From: Novosphingobium sp. UBA6272
GTDB taxonomy: Bacteria; Pseudomonadota; Alphaproteobacteria; Sphingomonadales; Sphingomonadaceae
Assembly (NCBI RefSeq): GCF_002440635.1
Contig: NZ_DJUW01000016.1
Location: 118,130-182,129, forward strand
Reading direction: 5' to 3'
Length of the DNA: 64,000 nt
The position numbers were made by a program, and so were the translations under genes. The stretch's first letter is position 1; every line of letters starts with the position of its first letter. Below the pieces are notes generated by a model. It was not told where the DNA came from, did no database searches, and saw nothing but the letters and a program-made list of their open reading frames with translations. Shown here in pieces: positions 56,849-64,000 of this stretch.

Positions 56849-58021
56849 TTGGCAAGCGTGGCCAATCCTATTCACGGAGTTACCGCTTCCGGTTCGAAGG
56901 CCACAGCCTCGGCCGCGCTTGCGGTGCGGATAAGGGTCAGCCCTTGGTCAACGATCGATACACCTGAGGCGCGCCACGCCTGGGATGCGCTGGCACAGTG
57001 TGCGGCTGAACCCAACCCCTTCCACGAGAGCTGGTACCTGCTCCCGGCGCTGCGCGCGCTCGATCCGCAAGGCAGCGTTTCAATTCTGCGGGTCGAGGCC
57101 GACGGGGATCTGATCGGGCTGCTGCCTGTCCGGCACGAACGGAGCTACTATGGCCGCCCGATCCCGCAGCTGTGCGGCTGGATCCACGGCAACTGCTTCC
57201 TTGGTTGCCCGTTGGTCGCCACCGGGCTCGAGAAGGCATTCTGGCGTGCCCTGCTGGACTGGGCGGACCGCGAGGGCGGAGCCTCGCTGTTCCTGCACTT
57301 GTCGACCCTGCCGCTTGAAGGCCCGCTCCATGCCGCGCTCAAGGACGTTCTGGCGGAACAGGACCGTCTGGCCGGATTGGTGTTTCGCGAAGAACGGGCA
57401 CTCCTTGCATCCAGTCTCTCGCCGCAAGACTATTTCGTGGAAAGCCTCTCGGGCAAGAAGCGTAAGGAATTGCGCCGCCAGTTTGCGCGCTTGTCCGAAC
57501 TGGGCGAAGTTCGGTTTGAACGGAGCCGCAATGACACTGGCCTCACCAGTTGGATCGAGCAGTTTCTGGCTTTGGAGCATTCCGGCTGGAAGGGAACAGC
57601 CGGCTCCGCCCTCGCCTCGCATCAAGCCACCATGCAGCTGTTCAAGGAGGCGCTGCATGGCGCTGCGCAAAACGGCAAACTTGAGCGGCTGACCCTGAAT
57701 CTGGGTGGCGAGCCGATCGCGATGCTGGTCAATTTCCTTACCGCGCCGGGTGCCTACTCTTACAAGACCGCTTTTGACGAACGCTACTCGCGCTACTCCC
57801 CGGGTGTGCTTGTGCAACGCGAGAACCTGGACCTGCTCGCCGATCCCCAGATCGAATGGTGCGATAGCTGCGCGGCAGCCGACCATCCGATGATCGATCA
57901 TATCTGGCGCGAGCGCCGTGCCGTTGGCCGGATCTCAATCGCAATCGGCGGAAAATTGCGCCGCGCAGTGTTTGGATTCCTACTGCGCATGGAATTGAAG
58001 CACAATCCAACGGGGCTCTAA
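56849..58021 (+). CDS. GNAT-fold acyltransferase of the CelD/BcsL type
   Basis: 390 aa from TTG 56849, or 387 aa from GTG 56858; the terminator of the previous gene abuts the start. The N-terminal part shows 'NPFHESWYLLPALRALDPQG' and 'GLLPVRHERSYYGRPIPQLC'. The C-terminal GNAT-like domain (Acetyltransf_6, PF13480) includes 'GKKRKELRRQFARLSELGEV', 'LEHSGWKGTAGSALA' and 'SYKTAFDERYSRYSPGVLVQ'. Members are linked to cellulose or exopolysaccharide acylation. No such biosynthesis genes are nearby, so the acceptor is unknown. Confidence 0.88.
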   Translation: MASVANPIHGVTASGSKATASAALAVRIRVSPWSTIDTPEARHAWDALAQCAAEPNPFHESWYLLPALRALDPQGSVSILRVEADGDLIGLLPVRHERSYYGRPIPQLCGWIHGNCFLGCPLVATGLEKAFWRALLDWADREGGASLFLHLSTLPLEGPLHAALKDVLAEQDRLAGLVFREERALLASSLSPQDYFVESLSGKKRKELRRQFARLSELGEVRFERSRNDTGLTSWIEQFLALEHSGWKGTAGSALASHQATMQLFKEALHGAAQNGKLERLTLNLGGEPIAMLVNFLTAPGAYSYKTAFDERYSRYSPGVLVQRENLDLLADPQIEWCDSCAAADHPMIDHIWRERRAVGRISIAIGGKLRRAVFGFLLRMELKHNPTGL

Positions 58022-58039
58022 CCGACTAGCCAAAGCGCG

Positions 58040-58708
58040 CTAACCGCCGGCTCGCACCACGCCAAAACCGCGGACCCGGCCGTTCGATTGCTCTTCCTTG
58101 GTCAAGCCTCCGCGCGATGCTGCCGCCGAAGCAGATGCGATCTTGGGTATGCTGGCCGGCTTTTCGAAGGCCCGCGCCGAAGCAACATATTTGCCCGGCG
58201 CGCCACCATAGCCGAGCCGCACACCATTGGCGGTCTGCAAAGGACCGTCCTTGGTTTTCCGAAACAGCGGCACGACATCGCGGCTGTTGCCAGCCAATAC
58301 CTTGCCAAGAATGAAGCCGCCAACGAAGGGCATGAAAAAGCTTTGTCCGGCGTGGCTCTGCTGGATGCAGTTGCCCTGGCCCCATTCAGCTTCGCAGTCA
58401 TAGCTATCGGCAAAGCGCGGCGCGGTCTGCGCGGCCACTTCCACCGCCTGCTTGCGGGCTGCAGCGCATTCTTCTTCGCTAAGACCTGAATTCGCCTTGC
58501 ATTCAAACTGGTTTTCGAATGCGAGCACTTCCTGCTTTGGTTCGCTGTCTTCCGGCGACGGAGCGGGCGCTTCAGTTCCGCAACCCGCCAGAAGCATTGC
58601 GGAGCCAAGCCCGGCCATGCGGGACAAGGCGACGCGGCCCGAGCGCTTGCTCCTGCGCTGCAAAGCTGACTGTTGTTTGCGTTCCGTATTCAAGGCCTTG
58701 TTCCCCAT
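58040..58708 (-). CDS. DUF1190 (YgiB-like) lipoprotein
   Basis: 222 aa. A basic N-terminus leads to a lipobox LAGC (Cys43). The DUF1190 pattern is seen as 'QFECKANSGLSEEECAAARK', 'APRFADSYDCEAEWGQGNC' and 'GQSFFMPFVGGFILGKVLAG', with a Gly/Arg-rich end ('ASRGGLTKEEQ', 'RGFGVV'). E. coli YgiB is encoded with the glutathionylspermidine-synthase-like YgiC. Here the YgiC homologue is the divergent neighbour (58788), so the pair is kept but head-to-head. Confidence 0.85.
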   Translation of the reverse strand: MGNKALNTERKQQSALQRRSKRSGRVALSRMAGLGSAMLLAGCGTEAPAPSPEDSEPKQEVLAFENQFECKANSGLSEEECAAARKQAVEVAAQTAPRFADSYDCEAEWGQGNCIQQSHAGQSFFMPFVGGFILGKVLAGNSRDVVPLFRKTKDGPLQTANGVRLGYGGAPGKYVASARAFEKPASIPKIASASAAASRGGLTKEEQSNGRVRGFGVVRAGG

Positions 58709-58787
58709 CTCGATTAGGCAGCAGCATTGCCTTAGCCTGGCAGAATTACCATAGCGTTATTGCCCTGGCACGAGACAAGAGGCAGCC

Positions 58788-59957
58788 ATGCAACGGATTT
58801 CCATCGCCGAGCGGCCGAATTGGCAGGCGACTGCCCGCGACAACGGCTTTACATTTCATCATGTCAACGGAGCCAGATACTGGGATGAGAGCGCCTATTG
58901 GCAAATCGGACTGGGCAAGCTTGAACGCGAGATCGAGGACCCAACGGTCGAACTCTACGCGATGTGCCTTGCTCTGGTCGATGAAGTGGTCCGTTCCGAA
59001 CAACTGATGGATCGCATGGCGATTCCCGCAGCGCTACGAGATCCGATCGCGGGTTCGTGGTTCTCTGGCGCGCCTTCGCTCTACGGCCGGTTTGATTTCG
59101 CCTTTGACGGCACCGGGCCGGCCAAACTGCTCGAATTCAACGCCGATACCCCGACCAGCATCTACGAAACCGCCTTTTTTCAATGGCAATGGCTGGAGGA
59201 ATGCATCGCGCTGGGCCGACTGCCGCAGGGGGCAGACCAGTTCAACCGGCTGCATGAAGCCTTGGTAGAGCGTTTTGGACACCTGTTTTCGCCCGGCAGC
59301 CTTGTCCACTTCTCTTCCCAAGCCGACCATGTCGAGGATCGACAAACCGTGCTTTACCTCGAAGACTTGGCGGTCCAGGCCGGTATCGAAGCCCACTTTG
59401 TTGCGATCGACGCAATCGGGGTGAATGCCAGCGGTCAACTGATCGATGATCAAGACATGGTGATCGGCGCGCTCTTCAAGCTCTACCCTTGGGAAACCCT
59501 GATGCGCTCTGCCTATTCGGCCCCGCTGGCACAGTCCTCTACCGTGTTTCTCGAACCGATGTGGAAGGCGATCCTCTCCAACAAAGCGATCCTCCCGCTG
59601 CTGTGGGAACGCCACCGCGGCCATCGCAACCTGCTCCCTGCCGCATTCGAAGGCACGGCCGAGGCTGATGCCATTGCTGCCGGACCGCATGCCATCAAAC
59701 CGTTTTTTTCGCGCGAAGGGGCCGATATTGAACTGTTCGACGGCTTTCGGCGAAGCCGCGGCCCGGCCGAAGGCTATGGCGCGGAAGGGCGGATCGTCCA
59801 GGCCTATGCCCCGCTCGCCCAGTCCGCGGGCAATCACGCAGTTGTCGGCAGTTGGGTGGTGGGCGACGATGCCGTTGCCATGTCGGTACGTGAGGATAGC
59901 GGCCCGATCACTCGCGACCTAGCGCGCTTCCTGCCGCATGCGATCATTGGCGACTAA
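58788..59957 (+). CDS. Glutathionylspermidine synthase-family ATP-grasp protein (YgiC/YjfC-like)
   Basis: 389 aa. The ATP-grasp GSP synthase fold is recognised from 'RPNWQATARDNGFTFHHVNG', 'WSGAPSLYGRFD'-type and 'KLLEFNADTPTSIYETAFFQ' sequence. 'KLYPWETLMRSAYSAP', 'EPMWKAILSNKAILPLLWER' and 'IKPFFSREGADIELFDG' also fit. Lacking an amidase domain, it should ligate an amine to a carboxylate using ATP. Substrates of the YgiC/YjfC group are unknown. It is divergent from the YgiB-like gene, with 79 bp between. Confidence 0.92.
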   Translation: MQRISIAERPNWQATARDNGFTFHHVNGARYWDESAYWQIGLGKLEREIEDPTVELYAMCLALVDEVVRSEQLMDRMAIPAALRDPIAGSWFSGAPSLYGRFDFAFDGTGPAKLLEFNADTPTSIYETAFFQWQWLEECIALGRLPQGADQFNRLHEALVERFGHLFSPGSLVHFSSQADHVEDRQTVLYLEDLAVQAGIEAHFVAIDAIGVNASGQLIDDQDMVIGALFKLYPWETLMRSAYSAPLAQSSTVFLEPMWKAILSNKAILPLLWERHRGHRNLLPAAFEGTAEADAIAAGPHAIKPFFSREGADIELFDGFRRSRGPAEGYGAEGRIVQAYAPLAQSAGNHAVVGSWVVGDDAVAMSVREDSGPITRDLARFLPHAIIGD

Positions 59958-60018
59958 CGCTTAATCGCGTGCTTAAGCGGCATTGACCTCGCATCGGCAC
60001 TGCATCAAAGGCGGTGCG

Positions 60019-60909
60019 ATGGATGGAGAACGCACCCCCGAAGAGCTCGTTACCGGGCTGTTGAAACTGCTCGCCGTAAGGCCCGATGGAGAAGACCGCT
60101 TCACTGGCCGGCGCAAGCGCGGCGGCGTGGGCCGGGTCTTTGGCGGCGAAGTCATCGCCCAGGCGCTCAACGCGGCCGAAGCGACCGTGCCGGACGACCG
60201 CCCGGCACACTCGCTCCACGCCTATTTCCTGCGCGGCGGCAGCGAGGAACACAGCAGCGACTACCAGGTGACGCGCGATTTCGACGGCGGTTCGTTTTCC
60301 AACCGCCGGGTCGTCGCCAGCCAGCAGGGCCGCCCGATCTTCAACCTGACCGCCAGCTTCCAGCGGCACGAGGAAGGCCTGCACCATATCGACGCCGAGA
60401 TGCCCGACGTGCCCCCGCCCGAAGAGCTGGAGCCCGAGGTCGAAGTCCGCCGCCGCTTTGCCGAACAGGCCCGGCCCGAGGCGCGCCACCATTTCCTCAG
60501 CCAGCGCCCGGTCGAGATGCGCGCGGTCGAAGGGCGGCACTGGATGAACCCGGTTCCCGCCCCGCCGCGCTCACACTCATGGTTCAAGACTGTCGCCGCG
60601 CTGCCCGACGATCCCAGCATCCACCGTGCGATCCTGGCCTATGCCAGCGACATGACCCTTCTCGGAACCTGCGCCCTGCCCCACGGCCTCAGCTGGGCGC
60701 GCGGCGAAGTGGTCAGCGCCAGCCTTGACCATGCGGTCTGGTTCCACGAGCCGTTCCGCGCCGACGAATGGCTGCTCTATGCCACCGACAGCCCATGGAG
60801 CGGCGGCGGACGCGGCTTCAATCGCGGTAGGATCTTCACCCGCGATGGCCGGCTGGTGGCCAGCGTCGCGCAGGAAGGCATGATCCGCAAGGTAACGCCC
60901 AAAGCCTGA
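60019..60909 (+). CDS. tesB: Acyl-CoA thioesterase II
   Basis: 296 aa from ATG 60019. The double hot-dog fold is recognised from 'GRVFGGEVIAQALNAAEATV', 'HSLHAYFLRGGSEEHSSDYQ' and 'SFSNRRVVASQQGRPIFNLT' in the first half. 'LAYASDMTLLGT', 'SLDHAVWFHEPFRADEWLLY' and 'DSPWSGGGRGFNRGRIFTRD' follow, with the Asp of the active site in the second half. It hydrolyses acyl-CoA esters to free acid and CoA. Confidence 0.94.
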   Translation: MDGERTPEELVTGLLKLLAVRPDGEDRFTGRRKRGGVGRVFGGEVIAQALNAAEATVPDDRPAHSLHAYFLRGGSEEHSSDYQVTRDFDGGSFSNRRVVASQQGRPIFNLTASFQRHEEGLHHIDAEMPDVPPPEELEPEVEVRRRFAEQARPEARHHFLSQRPVEMRAVEGRHWMNPVPAPPRSHSWFKTVAALPDDPSIHRAILAYASDMTLLGTCALPHGLSWARGEVVSASLDHAVWFHEPFRADEWLLYATDSPWSGGGRGFNRGRIFTRDGRLVASVAQEGMIRKVTPKA

Positions 60910-60967
60910 CGCCGCCCCTTGCCCTCCCCCGCCGGCGCGCTAGGCTGCCTGCGAGGGAGAGTCATAC

Positions 60968-62143
60968 ATGCGCAAGAGGACCATCGCTCTCGGGGCCATA
61001 GCCCTGGCTTTGGCAGGGGGCGGCGCTTGGTACGCCAGCCTCGACAAGGAGACCCGCGGGCTGATCGCAGCGATGCCGACCGACCGCGACGTGCTCGCCT
61101 GGAAGCTCGAGCAGCGCGATGCTGCCTTCCGCGCGATGGACCGCCTGCCGGTGCTGGCCGAAACGCGCGAGGCGCTGCCCGCCGCCAATCCTCTGCCCCT
61201 GCCGCAGGGCAAGCCGCTGACCATCCCCGGGATCGACGCCTATATGGCCGGACAGCGCGCCGCCGGGATCGTGATCATCCAGGATGGCAAGATCCGGTTT
61301 GAGCGCTATGGCCTTGGCTTTGACGCCAAGGGCCGTTGGACCAGCTTCTCGGTCGCCAAGTCGTTCACCTCGACCCTGGTCGGCGCGGCGATCAAGGACG
61401 GGTACATCAAGAGCCTGGAGGACAAGGTCAGCACCTATGTCCCCGGCCTGCGCGGTTCGGCCTATGACGATGTCTCGGTCCGCCAGCTGCTCACCATGAG
61501 CTCGGGGGTCAGGTGGAACGAGGACTACGAAGACCCCAACGCCGACGTCGCCAGGTTCAACGAGGCCAAGCCCGAGGCGGGTATGGACGCCACCGTCAGC
61601 TATATGCGCAAGCTCCCCCGCGCCCATCCGCCGGGCGAGGTGTGGCATTACAACACCGGCGAGACCAACCTGATCGGGGTACTGGTCTCCTCCGCCACGA
61701 AGAAGCCGCTCACCCAGTACCTGCAGGAGAAGCTCTGGCAGCCGGCCGGAATGGAAGCCAAGGCAACCTGGCTACTCGGTCCGACCGGGCACGAGATCGC
61801 CGGCTGCTGCATCCAGGCCGCCACCCGCGACTATGCGCGGTTCGGGCTGTTCGTGCTCGGCGGCGGCAAGGGTGCCGTTCCCGATGACTGGTTCGCCCAG
61901 GCCACCACCAAGCAGAAGGACATCGGCGAGCCGGGCCACGGCTACGGCTTCCAGTGGTGGACCTATGACGATGGCTCGGTCGCCGCGCAGGGCATCTTCG
62001 GCCAGGGCATCTTCATCGACCCCAAGCGTCACCTCGTCATCGCCAGCAACGCCAACTGGACCCGCGCCACGCTCGGCCCCGAAGGCAAAGCGCGCGAGGC
62101 GTTTTACAGGCAGATCCAGGCGCTGATCGACGCCGGGGGCTGA
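60968..62143 (+). CDS. Serine hydrolase of the class C beta-lactamase fold (NylB-like)
   Basis: 391 aa. A single hydrophobic signal/anchor segment is at residues 5-22. The S-x-x-K motif is Ser128-Val-Ala-Lys131 in 'FSVAKSFTSTLVG'. The second motif is a Tyr in 'WHYNTGETN' (Tyr228), and 'MSSGVRWNEDYEDPNAD' resembles 6-aminohexanoate-dimer hydrolase (NylB) relatives. The C-terminal 'YGFQWWTYDDGSVAAQGIFG' replaces the KTG box. It is more likely an esterase or amidase than a resistance enzyme. Confidence 0.9.
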   Translation: MRKRTIALGAIALALAGGGAWYASLDKETRGLIAAMPTDRDVLAWKLEQRDAAFRAMDRLPVLAETREALPAANPLPLPQGKPLTIPGIDAYMAGQRAAGIVIIQDGKIRFERYGLGFDAKGRWTSFSVAKSFTSTLVGAAIKDGYIKSLEDKVSTYVPGLRGSAYDDVSVRQLLTMSSGVRWNEDYEDPNADVARFNEAKPEAGMDATVSYMRKLPRAHPPGEVWHYNTGETNLIGVLVSSATKKPLTQYLQEKLWQPAGMEAKATWLLGPTGHEIAGCCIQAATRDYARFGLFVLGGGKGAVPDDWFAQATTKQKDIGEPGHGYGFQWWTYDDGSVAAQGIFGQGIFIDPKRHLVIASNANWTRATLGPEGKAREAFYRQIQALIDAGG

Positions 62144-62971
62144 TCAGTCCCCGTCGAGCAGGTTGCCCAGCTGCCCCAGCACCGATCCCTCGCCACGGTT
62201 CTGGCCGCCGGTGCCGGCCGCGGCCAGCATCCGCCCGGCCAGCCGCGCGAACGGGAGCGACTGGATCCAGACCTTGCCCGGGCCGCGCAGGCGGGCGAAG
62301 AACAGGCCCTCGCCGCCGAACAGCATCGACTTGACCCCGCCGACGCTCTGGATCTCGAACTCCACATTGGGCGTCATCGCGGCGATGCAGCCGGTATCGA
62401 CGTGGAGCTCCTCGCCGGGGCGGAGCTCGCGCTCGACGATCGTGCCGCCCATCTGGGCAAAGACCCAGCCGTCGCCGCTCAGCCGCTGCATGATGAAGCC
62501 TTCGCCGCCGAACAGCCCGGTCAGGATCTTGCGCTGGAAATGGATCCCGATCTCCACCCCCTTGGCGGCGGCGAGGAAGCTGTCCTTCTGGCAGATCAGC
62601 GTGCCGCCGATCTGGTCGAGCTTGATCGGCAGGATCGCGCCCGGCACCGGCGCGGAAAAGGCGACGCGGGCCTTGCCGCTGCCGGTGTGGGTATAAACCG
62701 TGGTGAACAGGCTCTCCCCCGTCACCAGCCGCTTGCCCGCGCCGAGCAGCTTGCCCATGAACCCGCCCTCGGCCCCGCGCCCGTCGCCGAAGACGGTGCT
62801 CATCTGCACCGCGGCGTCCTTCCACACCATCGCCCCGGCCTCGGCCACCGCGCTTTCGCCCGGATCAAGCTCGATCTCGAGGAACTGCAGCTCCTGCCCC
62901 TTGATCTCGAAGTCGATATCGTCGGCAACGCCGGCGCTGCGGCTGTGGTGCGCCCAGGGGCTGGAATTCAT
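62144..62971 (-). CDS. TIGR00266 / AIM24 family protein
   Basis: 275 aa. The family is recognised from 'EIKGQELQFLEIELDPGESA', 'VAEAGAMVWKDAAVQMSTVF' and 'GKARVAFSAPVPGAILPIKL'. 'LICQKDSFLAAAKGVEIGIH' and 'FGGEGFIMQRLSGDGWVFAQ' follow, then 'GCIAAMTPNVEFEIQSVGGV'. AIM24 proteins form beta-sandwich trimers; mitochondrial members affect inner-membrane organisation, but bacterial roles are open. The C-terminal tail adds a Gly/Ala segment and 'GQLGNLLDGD', again reminiscent of the short acidic ends seen in the DUF937 proteins. It is convergent with the NylB-like gene. Confidence 0.9.
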   Translation of the reverse strand: MNSSPWAHHSRSAGVADDIDFEIKGQELQFLEIELDPGESAVAEAGAMVWKDAAVQMSTVFGDGRGAEGGFMGKLLGAGKRLVTGESLFTTVYTHTGSGKARVAFSAPVPGAILPIKLDQIGGTLICQKDSFLAAAKGVEIGIHFQRKILTGLFGGEGFIMQRLSGDGWVFAQMGGTIVERELRPGEELHVDTGCIAAMTPNVEFEIQSVGGVKSMLFGGEGLFFARLRGPGKVWIQSLPFARLAGRMLAAAGTGGQNRGEGSVLGQLGNLLDGD

Positions 62972-63111
62972 CGGGGGGGTCCTCTCTCAAACTGTGATGG
63001 CGATGATATATGCCATATGTGCCTTGCGCCAAGGGGTGTCCGACCAGCCTGCGCCTCCAAGCCTCACCAAAGGTGACAAAGCGGCACAGGCAATCGGCCT
63101 AGCGCGTTACC

Positions 63112-63543
63112 TTAGGTCACCTTCTGTGGCCTTCCGCCCGATCCGCGCGGGCCGGGGCGAAAGGGCGAGCCGACCAGCCGCCGGTCCGGCCCATGCCCCA
63201 CCTCAACCGCGCCGCCGGTGCGCAGCGTTATCGTGGTGACGCCGTTGAGCGCCCGCTCCATCAGCCAGTCAAAGGCCCGTGCCTGCCCCTCGCTCAGCGC
63301 ACGGTCCCACGCCGCCGCAAAACTCTCCGCCCCGCTCCGCCCGCGCAAGGCATAGGCCGCCTTGCGGCTCATCCCCACCATCCGCGCGGCGGAAGAGACT
63401 GAGCCGGTAACCGAAAGCGCCCGCAGGAAATTGCACTGCCGCGGCACGGTCCAGCCATCATGGCGGACACGGCTGAGCGGGACCGGGATGAAAGCCGGTG
63501 CAGCGATATCGGAGGGGCGCGGCGGGAGGTCGGTTGGGTGCAT
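63112..63543 (-). CDS. Orphan helix-turn-helix protein
   Basis: 143 aa. The predicted HTH is 'FLRALSVTGSVSSAARMVGM' then 'SRKAAYALRGRSGAESFAAA'. 'WDRALSEGQARAFDWLMERA' and a basic, Gly/Arg/Pro-rich end ('FRPGPRGSGGRPQK') follow. The layout looks like small sphingomonad HTH proteins with unknown targets. It lies alone before the terminal repeat array, with a 140 bp gap to the TIGR00266 gene. The frame has good coding character, but the start codon is not certain. Confidence 0.7.
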   Translation of the reverse strand: MHPTDLPPRPSDIAAPAFIPVPLSRVRHDGWTVPRQCNFLRALSVTGSVSSAARMVGMSRKAAYALRGRSGAESFAAAWDRALSEGQARAFDWLMERALNGVTTITLRTGGAVEVGHGPDRRLVGSPFRPGPRGSGGRPQKVT

Positions 63544-63631
63544 GCAGGGGAGAATACGGGAGGGTGCGGGGTGTAGGAAAGCGGGGAGTTACGGCAGTGC
63601 CATTCCCGATCCGAATGGAGGATCATGCCCC
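63544..63631. other. Non-coding start of the terminal intergenic region
   Basis: From here to the window edge (457 bp in all) I see no supported gene. This first part is a plain spacer upstream of the HTH gene and presumably holds its promoter. The remainder is repeat sequence described in the next entries. Confidence 0.6.
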
Positions 63632-63635
63632 AGAT

Positions 63636-63742
63636 CCCGCTCGGGCTGAGCCTGTCGAAGCGCGCCAGCGGCCTTGCGGTTTACCTCCCGCCTCAATCGT
63701 TCCGTTTGGACGAGGGGCCTTCGACAGGCTCAGGCTGAGCGG
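63636..63742. repeat. REP-like palindrome, 'GCTCAGGCTGAGC' family, copy 3
   Basis: The left arm 63636-63660 (CCCGCTCGGGCTGAGCCTGT then CGAAG) and the right arm 63719-63742 (inverted) are separated by 58 bp. The left arm has one substitution that breaks its own inner palindrome. It forms the first unit of a tandem pair. Confidence 0.85.
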
Positions 63743-63829
63743 TTCTCGGGGAGTTTGGTTTTTCTATTCCAAGCCCACCATCCCACCGCCTTACCCCAAC
63801 TTGGTTTGCCCAAGCGTCTTACCCCAACT

Positions 63830-63935
63830 CCGCTCAGGCTGAGCTTGTCGAAGCCCGCCAGCGACGTTGCGGTTTACCTCCCGCCTCAATCGGTCCGCGC
63901 GGACGCGGGGCCTTCGACAGGCTCAGGCTGAGCGG
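63830..63935. repeat. REP-like palindrome, 'GCTCAGGCTGAGC' family, copy 4
   Basis: The left arm 63830-63853 and the right arm 63911-63935 repeat the structure of copy 3. The spacer between arms is closely similar too (shared 'TTGCGGTTTACCTCCCGCCT'). Confidence 0.85.
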
Positions 63936-64000
63936 TTCTTGGGAAGTTTGGTTTTTCTATTCCAAGCCCACCATCCCACTGGCCTGCTGCCGGTTTGGTG

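Larger units (their letters stand above)
63636..63980 (+). repeat. Tandem duplication of a 193 bp unit that contains the palindrome
   Basis: Copies 3 and 4 of the palindrome lie 193 bp apart. The 48 bp after each right arm (63739-63787 and 63932-63980) are nearly identical, including 'TTTGGTTTTTCTATTCCAAG' and 'CCCACCATCCCAC'. This gives a direct repeat of about 193 bp with at least two units. The array may extend beyond the window. Confidence 0.8.

Noticed and set aside
60968..62143. Antibiotic-resistance beta-lactamase
   Set aside because: The S-x-x-K fold is present, but the later motifs (Tyr-Asn-Thr, no KTG) match NylB/esterase relatives rather than AmpC.
63636..63980. Regularly spaced repeats that might be taken for a CRISPR array
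   Set aside because: Units are long inverted pairs with a 193 bp period and similar, not unique, spacers. There are no cas genes.

Overview
The window is a continuous, gene-dense stretch of high-GC bacterial chromosome. It carries about 67 protein genes, many with TGATG, ATGA or GTGA overlaps. I see no rRNA, no tRNA that I can recognise, no CRISPR array, and no transposase, integrase or phage structural gene. Gene content points to an alphaproteobacterium, most likely of the order Sphingomonadales (the Erythrobacter/Novosphingobium/Sphingomonas range; inference). The reasons are a CcrM-type GANTC methyltransferase beside rnhB, the pckA / chvI-chvG-hprK-rapZ-EIIA-HPr block, a short HprK, a short-form HisG, a BolA / DnaJ-like / CobS neighbourhood, and intergenic palindromes of a kind common in sphingomonads.

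Layout. 1-4.6 kb: the end of an SDR gene, then a DUF2339 membrane protein with a DUF3999 lipoprotein. 4.6-7.9 kb (minus strand): rnhB, ccrM, folP, with a striking cluster of GANTC sites ahead of ccrM. 7.9-13.7 kb (plus): sugar dehydrogenase lipoprotein, GNAT, DUF1285, CoA-type NUDIX, CCA-adding enzyme, PhyH-type dioxygenase, retropepsin-like protease. 13.7-17.5 kb (minus): cysteine desulfurase, 2Fe-2S ferredoxin, parC. 17.6-23.5 kb: mixed small genes, including DUF937-type proteins, a DUF885 peptidase, and a GH16 glucanase preceded by a LacI-type operator. 23.5-30.7 kb: pckA divergent from the envelope-stress and nitrogen/carbon-type PTS regulatory block. 30.7-35.7 kb: META lipoprotein, rmuC, def, recR, fmt, truA. 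35.7-37.9 kb: MDR oxidoreductase and cobS. 38.0-42.5 kb: an eight-gene TetR-led operon of VOC, DUF1428, GST, PhnB-like and SRPBCC proteins, sitting between cobS and the dnaJ-like/bolA pair. 42.6-47.9 kb: dnaJ-like gene, then bolA-NUDIX-pirin-SDR-hydrolase-LtrA. 48-52.3 kb: DUF2332, then hisG-hisD-nusB-thiL. 52.4-63.5 kb: hppA proton pyrophosphatase, S9 peptidase, CelD-like acyltransferase, ygiB/ygiC pair, tesB, a beta-lactamase-fold hydrolase, a TIGR00266 protein and an orphan HTH protein. The last 0.5 kb is a tandem array of REP-like palindromes.

Most of the window is housekeeping. The observations I would check first are these: (i) eight GANTC sites in 163 bp plus a CtrA-like box upstream of ccrM; (ii) the autoregulated-looking TetR operon that separates cobS from dnaJ/bolA; (iii) two genes that appear to use non-canonical start codons, ACG for a VOC protein at 39428 and CTG for thiL at 51473; (iv) the LacI-type operator upstream of an isolated GH16 gene; (v) three families of long imperfect intergenic palindromes. 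I did not find a clearly new defence or mobile system. The TetR operon is the best candidate for an uncharacterised pathway.
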